Source: Mercurialis annua (lineage: Eukaryota; Streptophyta; Magnoliopsida; Malpighiales; Euphorbiaceae). From it: a stretch of DNA of 64,000 nucleotides. Positions 23,396 to 34,571 of this stretch are shown in pieces. Both the position numbers and the translations under genes were made by a program. Position 1 is the stretch's first letter; each line of letters opens with the position of its first letter. The notes beneath the pieces were generated by a model that saw nothing but the letters and a program-made list of their open reading frames with translations, searched no databases and was not told the DNA's origin. The stretch covers positions 34,581,001 to 34,645,000 of the forward strand of contig NC_065575.1 in NCBI RefSeq assembly GCF_937616625.2, given 5' to 3'.

Positions 23396-24400
23396 TCTGC
23401 AATCCAGAGGCTTAAAGGATATCACAATAATTCAGTGTTAATTTGCCCTCTCAAATCAGTGCAATTATACTATAACTGTGCAAGAAATTTATAGTCCACA
23501 AATTTGGTTCTGAATATCAGAGAAGGGCATCGAGCATTAACTGTGCAGAGTTAGCGGTGGTGGGCATTGCATTATTAATGAAGACCCAAAATAACCAATC
23601 ATTCAGAGTATGCGAAATATAAGCCACACATTGTGCCTTCATTTCTACTATTAATGTCGGTAGGTAAAGGTTGCAACTATGGGACTAATAGATACTGAAG
23701 ACCCACCACCTAAAATCATGCAGTCAGTTATTGTCCTTAACATTGGCATTTTCTTCTCAAATCTAGCATGCACCAAGGGAGTGTAACAACCAAAACAGAT
23801 CGCATAACGAAACCGATTTTAATTTCGGTTTCGTTTGATATTATAAAAAAAGTTGGGTTTGATGTTCGGTTTTGAACATTAAAAAGATTTAGTCAAGTTT
23901 TAGTGCCAACTGAATCTAAATAAACGAATTGAATAGTTCAGTTAAGTTGAAGCTTTTTTAATTCCTTAAATTTTTAGCATCCGCTGTTGAGGAAATAAAT
24001 TATAATTTCTAATTAAAAATGGTACCGACAAAATTTTAAAACAATTTCCTTTCTTTCGGTTTAATTTTAAAAATTTATAATTTCTAATTTTCAGTTATCG
24101 GTTCAATTTGAGGTTTATATTATCCAAATTAATCAAACCAACGAATAGGCCAAATATTTGATTCTTTTTATTTTAAACTTTTCCTTGTATTTTTTTTTTA
24201 CCTGACCAGCCTACTTGGTCGGTTTAGTTTTGAGATTTGTTTTTTGTCAGTTAGGTTTTGTCAAAGGTTTGACAATCGGTCAGTTTGGCTTTGAGCATTC
24301 AAATGATCAATTAGTTCGGTTTTTGTTCGGTTTTAACAAAATCGGCTTAATGCTCACCCACGAAACTGAGTGTAATTGCTTATATTTCTTCGTTGTCCTT
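23396..24400. other. intergenic with CGGTTT-rich remnant
   Basis: No gene. 23810-24340 is rich in CGGTTT, TTCGGT and AACCGA words, like the hAT-type element at 59692-60411, and may be a decayed relative; I could not find its ends. Confidence 0.35.
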
Positions 24401-24489
24401 TATCCGTGGCCAGGAGTAGTCTATACTTATTTATCATTATCTAATGCCATGACAGGTACTGCGGTTCTAGATAAACTAACACATCATTA

Positions 24490-25190
24490 TCTAATGCGGA
24501 ATCCAGTTTTGAACCGTGCGGATGTTGCGTTCTTGATTTAACACGTATTAGTGTTTCCGGATTGGAGATTTGTGTGTATGTGTGTGTTGTGATTTTCGGC
24601 TATGGCTAGTCTAATGGTGGTGGCCGAATTTTCTGTGTCTGATTTGTAGAGTTTGTGTGTCACCCTCAGCCATGCTGGCTTAAGGCTTTATTTATAGGGG
24701 AATGGGTGACATAGGGTTAGATTAGAGTCTTATAGAGTTTAAACTGTTAAGTGATAGGTCATTTGGTGTTAAGATTAGCTTTAAACTCTATTTATTTAAT
24801 TTTTCTTTTAATTTTCGGATTTGAATTGTCAGCTAATTAAAAAGGTGCTTAAAGTCTATTTTAGAGTCTAAAAGTGTTAAAAAGGCTGCTAAAGTCCTAT
24901 AAATTTGAATATGGTCAATTTCAGTCCGTAAAACATGTAAATTGGCCCATAAACTTATAAGACATTGCAATTAGTCTAATTTCTGGACTTAGACTACAAT
25001 CTATTTGGATTTTTTATTTACGCCTAATTGCATTTTAATCCTCCAAATTTACAACTGTGCACAGATTACGTCTACTTATATTTCAGCAAGCAAATCAAAA
25101 ACTCGTCACCTGAACGGATTTCTCTGAAAATCATTATTGGACGCTTAAGTTGCTTATCACTTTTATCTGTCCGAAAAATAGGTGTCTACA
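24490..25190 (-). mobile_element. LTR-like fragment beginning TGTAGACACC (minus strand)
   Basis: On the minus strand the sequence starts TGTAGACACCTATTTTTCGG at 25190. TGTAGACACC is a common 5' terminus of plant Ty3/Gypsy LTRs. About 470 bases in, at 24700, lies CCTATAAATAAAGCC, a TATA-like element as expected for an LTR promoter, and a candidate 3' border CGCAACA is near 24522. No target duplication or internal coding region is visible, so this would be a solo or truncated LTR. Confidence 0.45.
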
Positions 25191-25499
25191 CCTCTATAAA
25201 AGTTAAATAAAAAATATTATGAATTCCTCATTCATAGAAAAATTAGCTATATTTTTTTAAAATTAAATATTTTATACATATTTAAAAAAATTATTTGAAG
25301 TATGTGATATCAATAATAAAAATAAAAAGCTCATATTAATAAAGTAAAATTGTATTTAATAAATAAGATCCACCACAAATTGGCTCGGTTAATTGCAAAC
25401 GTAAATAGCAAGTATAAGATATAACATGACATTTGTTGGAAGCACTTAGCCGGGTTGCTAAAGACTATATTGAATGGAAGGTTCAGACAGTGTGATGTC

Positions 25500-26008
25500 A
25501 AGTTGACAGTTAGGTCCTTTTTGGAGTTTTTTTAAAAAAAAAAGCTTAACATAATAAAATACAAAACATGAATTAAAAATAAAAATAATTTGTCAGTTAC
25601 ACTCACATTATTTAAAATGGGCGGTTTTAATTTTTACGGCAAGAAGGTTAAATTTCAATAAAATTAAAAGTATATGAACTGGATTTCTATAAATGAAAGC
25701 TCATAAATTAAGGAAAAACCTATTCTAAAATTTGTATATTTTCTATTTTTTATTTATTTTATTCTTAGGTGTTTTTGTTTTTTACTTAATTTTATATCTT
25801 TGAAATTAATTTTGTTAATTTTTTTGTTAATAAAAGTGCAGAAGTGTGAGGGATCAAATAAATTATTTTAAAAAATACAAGGACTAAATAGAAAAATAAA
25901 AAAAATTATAAAATTATTTTTGAAAATAAAAGAACTAAATAAAAAAAACACCTAGGAACGAAGTAAAATAAAATAAAAAAAATATTAGGTAGGATAGGTT
26001 GAGCCATA
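25500..26008. repeat. AT-rich inverted-repeat remnant
   Basis: Words near 25765-25800 (TTAGGTGTTTTTGTTTTTTA) pair with 25930-25965 (TAAATAAAAAAAACACCTAG), giving a foldback of about 220 bp with no target duplication seen. Confidence 0.4.
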
Positions 26009-26017
26009 AATTAACTA

Positions 26018-26388
26018 GGGAAAAGGTGCAAAAATGACCCTAATGTTTAATTCATGTCTCACTTGAACCATTAATGTTTTTTTGTCTCAAAAATAATCCA
26101 AACGTTATAAAAAGAGAATATTTTAAAATAGGTTTTCCCTTAATTTAAAAAGAAAACAGTGATGTGGCGGAAGGGATGAGTTTCACTTGAGAGATAAAAG
26201 GATAATGTGGCTTTTTTTATTTTTTCTTTATATTTTCTAATTGCCACGTCAGATAATATGTTCTTGTTAATCAAAGGGTTAAAATGTTCTCTTTTTTATA
26301 ACTTTAGGGTCAGTTTTGAGACAAAAAAACATTAATGGTTCAAGCGAGACACAGGTTAAATATTAGGGTCATTTTTGCACCTTTTCCC
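26018..26388. mobile_element. MULE-type MITE (371 bp) with 9-bp TSD
   Basis: AATTAACTA flanks both sides exactly (26009-26017, 26389-26397). Inverted ends GGGAAAAGGTGCAAAAATGA and its complement at the right, with longer pairing through GACCCTAATGTTTAA and GAACCATTAATGTTTTTTTG. The 28751-29149 element shares the inner GTACAAAAATGACCCTAATG block. Confidence 0.88.
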
Positions 26389-26586
26389 AATTAACTATCA
26401 AACGAATGTTCAAGATATAATATGCAACAATTGCGAAAAATTAAAATAAAAAAAGGTGACAAAAAAACATTAATGGTTCAAGCGAGACACGGGCTAAATA
26501 TTAGGGTCATTTTTGTATCTTTTCCCAATTAACTATCAAACGAATGTTCAAGATATAATATGCAACAAATTGCGAAAAATTAAAAT
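26330..26586 (+). repeat. 128-bp tandem duplication covering a MITE end
   Basis: 26330-26457 and 26458-26586 are near-identical tandem copies starting GACAAAAAAACATTAATGG. Each includes the last about 60 bases of the MITE, the right-hand target duplication AATTAACTA and about 60 bases of flanking DNA, so the duplication came after the insertion. Confidence 0.85.
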
Positions 26587-26597
26587 AAAAAAAGGTT

Positions 26598-26661
26598 TTC
26601 CGCTGCCGGGCTTCGAACCCGGAATTCTTCAACAAGAAATTAACCATTGTGCTACAGCAGA
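26598..26661 (-). tRNA. tRNA-like sequence, short D arm; probably degenerate
   Basis: On the minus strand the 5' TCTGCTG pairs with the 3' CAGCGGA over seven positions (one G-T), and CCGGG TTCGAAG CCCGG forms a perfect T arm with loop. An anticodon-like loop TTGTTGA (GTT in anticodon position) lies between imperfect stems. Total length is 63-64 bases, about 8 short of a normal tRNA, and the D arm (GCACAATGGTTAA) cannot form a good stem. The acceptor and T arms resemble tRNA-Glu more than tRNA-Asn. A pseudo-tRNA or SINE head is more likely than a functional gene. Confidence 0.4.
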
Positions 26662-26864
26662 TTAATGATGAAACATGACAAATCAATTTATTTGTTAGTT
26701 CATTCTTGATAACCACACCAAACAATAATTCATGACATCTTCTTCTACTTATAAAATTACACGCGTTCACAATATTTTTTTTATTCATCAGTTTATCATT
26801 TTATATCTAGTCTTGAAAGATGCAATATGCATAAAGATAAAACAAATTGTGTGACAATTATTAT

Positions 26865-27438
26865 GGGTATTACTATTCGCCGCCCCAAATTACTACCTAC
26901 CGCCTAATTTTTTACCAAAATATCCTTAAGCCATTTTCAGCTAAAAAAAAAATTCAATTCTCTCAACTCAACTAAAAACCCGACAAATAACCGAGCAAAT
27001 TTATAATAAAAATATCAAAATCACCTAAAAATAAAGGACGGTAACCTCTAATAATTAATTGGTTTTTAATTTTTTCGTTTTTAAATTTTTTTAATTTTTT
27101 TAATGGATCATCGTCTTAATTTGGCGATGGACCCTATGGGCTATCGCCTCGATTTGGCGATGGCCATCTGAGGGCGATCGGCCATTAAAAAAAATTAAAA
27201 AAAATAAAAAAATAAAAAAATTAAATAAATAAAAACCGATTATTTACCGGAGGTTCCGTCTTCTATTTTTAGTCGATCTTGACATTTTTATTGTAAATTC
27301 GCTCGGATATTCGTTGGGTTTTTAATTGAATTGAGAGAATTGAATTTTTTTATAAAAAAAAACTGAAAATGGTTTAAGGGTATTTTAGTAAAAAGTTGGA
27401 CGGTAGATAGTAATTTGGGGCGGTAAATAGTAGTCCAC
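26865..27438. mobile_element. second copy of the CGCCGCCCC inverted-repeat element (574 bp)
   Basis: Same ends as 8233-8928: GGGTATTACTATTCGCCGCC on the left and GTGGACTACTATTTACCGCC read from the right. The core 27105-27185 has the same GGCGATGG/CCATCGCC words in smaller number. Flanks ATTATTAT and ATTATTTA are similar but not identical, so the target duplication has decayed. Confidence 0.78.
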
Positions 27439-28169
27439 ATTATTTATCATGATTCCTTTTAAAATAAGAATAAAATTTTCTTAGGTTATATAAAACTCTT
27501 ACAACCATTGATATAAAATTTGTTGGTTGGCCTCTTTCGATATATTTAATATATCTATAAAGTTATAACCTTAGTTCTATATTTTGTTGGAAGTTATATA
27601 TTAATTATTTAAAATAATTTTATTTTTTTATTTTTCAAAATAATATTCTTAAAATTATAATTCTTATTAACAATTTATCATGAATGAAAAATTAAATAAA
27701 TAAAAATTAACTCATATATTTATAATAATAATATAGTCTAAATTTTAATTTACTATTATAACAATTATCTAAAATTATTCAAGTGTAACTTACCATATAT
27801 TTAAAAAATAAAAATGTATGAAATATATGTTTATCAAAAATAATATATTAATTTTAAAAAATATTTATAAATTTTGTTAGTAAAGATGTTATTTATGTGT
27901 GAATTTCAATTAAAGTATGTGATACATGTATCTTTAATTTAAAATATATTATATATACACCTCAAAGACAATAATATATCAAATAATTTTAACAACATTT
28001 TGATATTATATATACACCTCATAACTTGTTATTTTTATACTTTAATTTATAGTGAATAATAACATATCATAATGTTATTGATATTATTTGATGCGTGAAT
28101 TAATTAAAACACGTGATACATATATCTTTTAATTTAAAATATATTATATATACATCTTACAGACATATA

Positions 28170-28173
<4 letters not shown>
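27439..28173. other. very AT-rich intergenic DNA
   Basis: No gene. TTTAATTTAAAATATATTATATATACA-like blocks recur at about 27930 and 28128 (a direct repeat of about 100 bases including CACCTCA/CATCTTA and GACA), so local duplication is likely. Confidence 0.4.

Positions 28174-28231
<58 letters not shown>
28174..28231. repeat. (AT)n microsatellite
   Basis: About 29 uninterrupted AT units. Confidence 0.97.
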
Positions 28232-28236
<5 letters not shown>

Positions 28237-28562
28237 TTAGAAATATGAAAAAATAATAATCAGATATATCCTTGATACATAACAGATACATAAATGATAC
28301 ATGTTTGAATAGTTTGACAAACTAACGCGTGACTTATGTGCGTGTCAGACGCGTTTCTGACGCGTTTTTGACATATTCTGACGCATTTTTGACCTTTTTT
28401 TATTTATTTTGTGTGTGCCATGTGTTACATCCTCATTGAGAAGGTATTAAATGTAAAGTTCATTTTTTAAGGTGCTCATGTAATATTTCAGCAAATTTAG
28501 CATTGTTGTTATTTTCTTCCTCTTTTTGTACAATTTTGTCATTTTCTCATGAATTAGCATTA
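28232..28562. repeat. sequence related to the right end of the 15070-17115 element
   Basis: GTGTCAGACGCGTTTCTGAC, GACGCATTTTTGAC, a CATGTGTTACAT block and AGGTGCTCATGTAATATTTC match, in order, the stretch 16870-17060. The other end of this copy was not found. Confidence 0.6.
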
Positions 28563-29249
28563 AGAATTAACCCACTCTAAAACCTTTAAAGTATACGTTT
28601 TTTATTCAAAATACTTTTTAACTTCAAATTAACTCTTTCTGCCTCCTATCTTTATATTCTTCGTATATATAAATCCTTCGACGGATGTCCGTTAAAAGAA
28701 ATTACACGTTTGATAGACATCGAAGGGCATATAAATACAAAAAAAATAAAGGGTTAAGGTACAAAAATGACCCTAATGTTTATCCTATATCTCACATTTC
28801 CCCCTAATGTTTTTTGAGTCTCAAAAATGACCTTAACGTTACCAAAATATTAACAAATATACCCCCTGTCTAACGGTAGCGTGTTTTAACATTAACTCGG
28901 CTGATTTGGCATACAATTAGCCGTTGCCCTAATGTTTTTTGAGTCTCAAAAATGACCCAACGTTATTAAAATGGAACAAATATAATCCCAACGTTATCAA
29001 AGTGGAACAAATGTACCCCTCCGTCTAACGGTGGAAGGTATATTTGTTTCACTTTGGTAAAGATTAGGGTCATTTTTTAGACTGAAAAAACATTAAAGGG
29101 AAATATGAGCCACATGGTAACCATTAGGATCATTTTTGTACCTTATCCCAAAAATAAAAGGATAGGGTTTAGAAAGAGCTAATTTCAAGTTGAGAGATTT
29201 TTTAAACAGAAAACGTATACTTTAGGGGCCTTAAAATGGATTAATTTTA
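28563..29249. mobile_element. outer inverted-repeat element interrupted by a MITE
   Basis: The left arm 28563-28650 (AAACCTTTAAAGTATACGTT, TTCAAATTAACTCTTTCTG) pairs with the right arm 29165-29249 (AAAGAGCTAATTTCAAGTTG, AACGTATACTTTAGGGGCC). The 399-bp MITE at 28751-29149 sits between them and is younger. Borders are approximate. Confidence 0.65.
28751..29149. mobile_element. MULE-type MITE (399 bp) with 9-bp TSD, nested
   Basis: AAAAATAAA flanks both ends (28742-28750, 29150-29158). Ends: GGGTTAAGGTACAAAAATGA, and GGGATAAGGTACAAAAATGA read from the right. The inside repeats the words AATGTTTTTTGAGTCTCAAA and CCGTCTAACGGT, suggesting internal duplication. Confidence 0.85.
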
Positions 29250-29254
29250 GAATT

Positions 29255-31230
29255 AATTACAATTATCCCTAATGAGTTTAGATGTAAATTCCTATTTTTT
29301 CATAAATTTCAAAAAGTTATTATTTCTCCCTCATATTTTAGTTCTTCTTATTCAATAAAAAGGAAATTACACCATTTACTAAAAACATAAAAATGATTAT
29401 AAAAATAAATATTGACTTTTTTTATTTATAAAAATATCGAGTTGACTTAAAATATTTATAAAAATATTAAAAACTAAAAAATAATTACAAAAATACGGTA
29501 TGTATACTGTTGTATAATTTAAGTATACTAAATTCCTTTACATAATATATATAAACTAAAAATATACTAAAACTATGCCAATATATCAAAATATTTTAAA
29601 ATTTTATTAATATTAAACAAAATTATACAAATATAACACCACACCGTATATTAAAACTAAAACTAACAATATACTAAAATTATACTAACATTATATAAAT
29701 TCTCTGGTTCACTACCAACTTTAATAAAAAATATATAAAAAAATTGTATATATTATCAACCATAATATATATAAAAGCTTATTATCAGCATACATATAAA
29801 TTTTATTATCAATACAGAAAGTATAATAAAATTATACTAATATTAAACCAAATGATGTTTCTAAATTCTCTGGTTCATAAGTTTTAATTATTTGACCCCT
29901 AAACTATACCATTTTATTCTCTGCGACCTCTAAACTAATTTCGTGTTCTTTTGGACCTCTTAACTTTTTTTTTGTTCTATTTAACCCCTCATTCGGAATG
30001 TGCATACCACTCGCGATGATGTGGATAAAATTGCTGACATGGCTTTGCTTGACATGGGGTTAAATAGAATAAAAAAATAGTTAAGAGATCCAATGGAACA
30101 CTAAAATAGTTTAGTGGTCATAGGAAATAAAAGGGTAAGGTTTAGGGGTCTAAAAATATATTAAGCCTAAATATTTTTTTTTAATTTAAAATAAAAAGTT
30201 ACGTACTTTACATATTATTTGAAAAAATCATTTAAGGCTTTAGAAATCATGAAATTTAGCGTGTTTGCAATTTTAACACAAATTTTAAAAATTCAGAATT
30301 GATTTGAAAAGTCTGAAATTGGAAAAAATTAAAAGCTGGTGTATTAAAATTTTTAAAATTGGAAATTCGTGAAACACACTAAAAATTATAGTTTTTTTTA
30401 AAAATTTAATCTTTTTTTTAATTTATCACATTATAGTAAATTTATATATTTTATAATATCGTTAAAAATAGACAAACTTCATTTATCATTATTGAAATGT
30501 AAACAAATATTTACATGTGCAAGAAGTTATATTATGTAATTATTTGAATAAATTTCAATATTTTTTTATTTTTCTAGAAGATTAGGGATAAAAATTAAAT
30601 AATTGTATTTTTGAGAAGGTTAAATAGGTAAAAATTAAAAGTTTGAAGGTGTAATAGGAAAATAAAATAAGTTCAGGGGTCAAATAGAACAAAATAGTGT
30701 AGTTTGGGGGTTCAATAGAACAATTTATCCATTTTAATTATCCTTCACGCGCTTCAAAACGTTTGAAAATACGCGCTTTTGCCACGTTGGAGGAAAAAGG
30801 TCAGATCGGCAAAAAAGTTGCAGGTTACGGGTTAAATAGAACAAAAAATAAAGTTAAGAGGTATAATAGAATATCAAATTAGTTTAAGAGACTCAGAGAA
30901 TAAAAGTGTATAGTTTAGAAGTCAAATGATGTATTAAGCCGTTTTAAATATATTGAAATTATATCAACAATATACATACTGTATTTTTGTAAATAATTTT
31001 TTATTTTTTTGTGTTCTTATAAATATTTTTATGTCAACTCAGTATTTTGATAAATAAAAAAAGTCGACATGTATTTCTGTAAATATTTTCAAAATTCTAG
31101 GTATTTTGTAAGAGTTCCAAACTTAAATATATAAAACATAAAGGTCAAGAAATAAATAGTGTTTCTTCATTAGTGAAGGGATAAACAATAGTTAGGACCT
31201 AAATTCACGGGGATAATAGTAATTTATCCT
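29255..31230. mobile_element. long-TIR element (about 2 kb) with nested inverted repeats
   Basis: The left end 29255-29510 (AATTACAATTATCCCTAATG, TTGACTTTTTTTATTTATAA, ATCGAGTTGACTTAAAA, ATACGGTATGTATACTGTTG) matches in inverted order the right end 30955-31230 (AACAATATACATACTGTATT, ATGTCAACTCAGTATTTTG, AAAAAAAGTCGACATG, GGGGATAATAGTAATTTATC). Inside lie further inverted repeats at 29878-30945. No coding capacity; no clear target duplication. Confidence 0.55.
29878..30945. repeat. nested inverted repeats with GACCCCTAAACTATACC ends
   Basis: A block TTTGACCCCTAAACTATACC..TTATTCTCTG at 29896-29925 recurs inverted at 30890-30940 and, in part, at 30100-30160 (TTTAGGGGTCTAAAAATATATTAAGCC). This suggests either one element of about 1.07 kb, or a smaller one of about 300 bp (29878-30175) next to or inside a related copy. 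Confidence 0.5.
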
Positions 31231-32320
31231 ATAAATAACAATGATGATATTTTTTTAAAATTGGAAGCAATTTTGGGTTATTAATTTTAGGATAAATTAC
31301 ACCACAACATCTGAACTTTTTTAAGTTTTATATTCTGATATCTCAACTTTTTTTTCTTTCGTATGAGTGTTGCAATTTTATAAGAAGTATCAAATTAGTG
31401 TTTTTATCCATTTTCGAATCACCGCTAGTCAGGCCAAAAATCATCGATCAACTGAAATGATTCATTATTTTAATTTCATATATAAATGTATCATTCACAC
31501 AATCATGATTTTTAATCAATATGACACATGAAATTAAATGAAAACGAGATGCGTTTTTGTTTTTCAGCACACTAGTGACCAAAAAACGGCAAAACACACT
31601 TTAATACATTTTGAAAAATTGAACACCGATATGAAAAAAAAATCAGACTCTAAAATAAAAATTTGGAGAAGTTCAAACACTCATTGGTATAATTTTTTCT
31701 TAAATTTTTTTTTGAGCGAAATATTTTTTTCTTAAAATTAAATGGTTAAAGAAAGCGCGTAAAATCATCATCCAATAAAATAAAATGAAAAAGGGAAGCT
31801 AATAATAACACTCAGCTCGCGCGGGAACACTTAAACATAGGACCATAAACAACAACAGTCAAAAACTAACAGACAAGTGTTGGGTTAGCATTTATCATAT
31901 TTCTCTTTCTCCTAATTTCCTAATTTTCTCTGCAAAATTTCAAATCTTTCTTGTTTTGATTTCAGTTACAGGTCAAATTTATCTACCACTTCGGAAAATT
32001 CCAGAGATTTTTCAATAAAATAATATATATACTTTTACATGGTTTGATCCATCTATGTAATTAACTTGTCTTAATCTTAGTTTCTAATGGGATCCCCATT
32101 AAATAATTTGGATCCCAGTTCACGATCTTAACGGTTTATCTTAACAGTTTACTGCATAGCGTATATACCATTCGATCACATTGTTGATTTCTATTGTTTT
32201 TTGTTTTGTTTTAATAAGAATCTGGTGGAAATTAGTATCAGGTACATGATTCTTTCTTGTCTTAATTTGTATTGTTCCGTTCGTATTTGGTATTATGAAA
32301 GAAATTTTTTTGAAACAAAT
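31231..32320. other. intergenic and probable promoter / 5' UTR of the MLKL gene
   Basis: No gene. A TATAAATGTATCATTCACACAATCATG block occurs near 31480. The stretch 31860-32320 is less AT-biased and CT-rich (TCTCTTTCTCCTAATTTCC), as expected of a plant 5' UTR region. Confidence 0.4.
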
Positions 32321-32359
32321 ATGATGAATTGCAGCACCATTTGCAGAAAATTTTCGTAA
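32321..32359 (+). promoter_or_regulatory. upstream ORF abutting the MLKL start codon
   Basis: ATGATGAATTGCAGC... encodes a 12-residue peptide MMNCSTICRKFS and stops with TAA at 32357-32359, immediately followed by the main ATG at 32360. If it is retained in the mRNA it would influence initiation on the main frame. Caveat: AATTGCAG (ending 32334) could be the acceptor of a 5' UTR intron, which would remove its start codons. Confidence 0.4.
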
Positions 32360-34571
32360 ATGGATAGATTCAGGCAAATCGGAGAAGTACTTGGAAGTTT
32401 GAAGGCATTGATGGTCTTTCGCGACAACATTAAAATCAATCAGAGACAATGCTGCTTATTGCTAGATATATTCAATTCTGCGTACGATTCAATTGCAGAA
32501 GGGATGAAGCAGAATCTGAGATTCGAAGAGAAGAACACGAAATGGAGAATACTAGAACAACCATTAAAAGAAATTCATAGAATCTTTAAAGACGGAGAAT
32601 ACTACATCAGGCAATGCTTGGAAACGAAGGATTTGTGGGCAAAAGCTATTTTACTCTATCAGAATACAGATTGCGTCGAGTTTCATATTCATAATTTACT
32701 TACCTGTATCCCAGTTGTGATCGAAGCAATCGAAACTGCCGGAGAATTTTCAGGTTGGGATCAAGACGAGATACAGAAGAAACGGCTTGTATGTTCAATC
32801 AAGTATAAAAAACAATGGAATGACCCTCAGCTATTTCAATGGAAGTTTTCAAAGCAATATCTCATTACGCAGGACTTTTGCGATAGATTCGACACGGTCT
32901 GGAAAGAAGATAGATGGATTCTTCTTAATAAAATTCGAGAAAAGAAGATTTCATGCTCCACAAAGCACGAGAGACAATTAAAAGATCTTCTGTTAAAGAA
33001 TTTGGAAGAATCAGAAACTTCAAAGGGGAAGTTATTACCAACTTCAGTTCTAGTCGGGTCGAAAGATTATCAAGTAAGACGACGACTCGGGAGTGGAAGT
33101 CAGTACAAGGAAATTCTTTGGCTAGGCGAAAGCCTTTCTGTAAGACATTTTTTTGGTGATATCGAACCACTTGTTCCCGAAATTTCTTCACTATTGTGTC
33201 TTTCACATCCAAATATATCTCACTTTCTATGTGGGTTCACTGATGAAGAAAATAAAGAATGCTTTCTAGTTATGGAACTTATGAGTAAAGACATGTGTAG
33301 TTATATCAAAGAAATATGCAGTCCCAGAAAGAAAACTATTCCATTCTCTCTTCCTATTGCAATTGACATTATGCTACAAATTGCTAGAGGAATGGAATAT
33401 CTCCACTCTAAAAAAATCTATCACGGTGATCTAAATCCCTGTAACGTTCTTTTTAAACCGAGAAGTATGAACGCAGAAGGATACCTGCATGCAAAAGTTT
33501 CAGGGTTCGGGCTGTCATCAGTTAACAAGAACTCTTCGAATCCGGATTCATTCATTTGGTATGCGCCGGAAGTTTTAGAAGAGCAAGAGCAGACAGGAAG
33601 TAGCCAGAATTCAAAATTTACAGAAAAATCTGATGTGTATAGCTTTGGAATGGTTTCTTTTGAAACTTTGACAGGGAAAGTTCCATTTGAAGATGGCCAT
33701 CTTCAGGGAGATAAAATAAGCCGAAACATTCGAGCCGGAGAAAGGCCGTTGTTTCCGCTCAATACACCTAAATATGTAACTAACTTGACTAAGAGATGTT
33801 GGCAAACTGACCCGAATCAACGCCCGAGCTTCTCATCGATCTGTAGGATTCTTCGGTACATGAAAAGGTTTCTGGCGTTGAATCCTGATTACAGTAGAGA
33901 GCTAGACCCGCTGATTCCGGCAGTAGACTATGGAGAAATGGACTCAAACCTTGTAAGGAAATTCCCACATTGGGATTCACCAGAAATAACACAAATTCCA
34001 TTTCAGATGTTTGTTTGTGGAGTTGTGGAGAAAGAAAAAACAAGAGCAAATCAGAAAGAAACTTCAGAATCAGGAAGCGATAAAGCTTCAGGCAGTGGAG
34101 ATGAAAATATCAACATGATCGATGATCCGATCCCGTCACTCGCATTACCATCACCCACTAGAAGAAGGTTTTCAATATCACCTGACACTCTGAGCAAAAA
34201 ACCTTCATTATCAAGGAAATCATCAGATGTGGCCAGATCAAGTAGACAACCAGGTATATATTTTACACAAGCTTCATAGTGTTCATCAAACAACTATTTT
34301 GTCATTACAGTTTATAGCAATTGGAAGCTGCAATAAACTAGAGAACCAGTCAAATATAAAGAACTTACTTAAACTCAACTCTAATGAGCTTAAATAATAC
34401 CTGTAAATTTGGTTATCTACAGGGATGCTCAATGGACGGTCGAGACCTCCACAACTGGCCTCTTTTGGGCGCAGTTTTAGAATGAATTCCGAAAGCCAGC
34501 TAACAATGATGGTTAGTCCAAGACTTAGGAGAACATCTTCTGGTCATGCATCAGATTCTGATCTTCCATAG
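32360..34571 (+). CDS. MLKL: plant MLKL-type protein: DUF1221 (HeLo) domain plus pseudokinase
   Basis: Two exons, 32360-34253 and 34423-34571 (stop TAG), give 680 residues. Residues 1 to about 220 are the DUF1221 region (start MDRFRQIGEVLGSLKALMVF), recognised as the four-helix HeLo domain of plant MLKLs. Residues about 238-510 are kinase-like, but key residues are missing: the glycine loop reads RLGSGSQYKE (244-247 GSGS), the beta-3 Lys position reads SVRHF (Arg 262), the catalytic loop is HGDLNPCN (355-362; HRD Arg replaced by Gly) and DFG is GFG (382-384). APE (402-404) and DVYSFG (425-430) are kept. So it is a pseudokinase. The Ser-rich tail (560-680) is probably disordered. Plant MLKLs form resting oligomers and act in TIR-NLR-linked cell death and immunity. 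Frame intact, so probably functional. Convergent with the SPA gene. Confidence 0.93.

Noticed and set aside
24215..24541. 108-codon frame
   Set aside because: Lies in a CGGTTT-rich repeat remnant and LTR-like sequence; no recognisable protein.
32925..34293. Antisense frames over the MLKL gene
   Set aside because: Shadows of the 639-codon sense exon; no family features on the minus strand.
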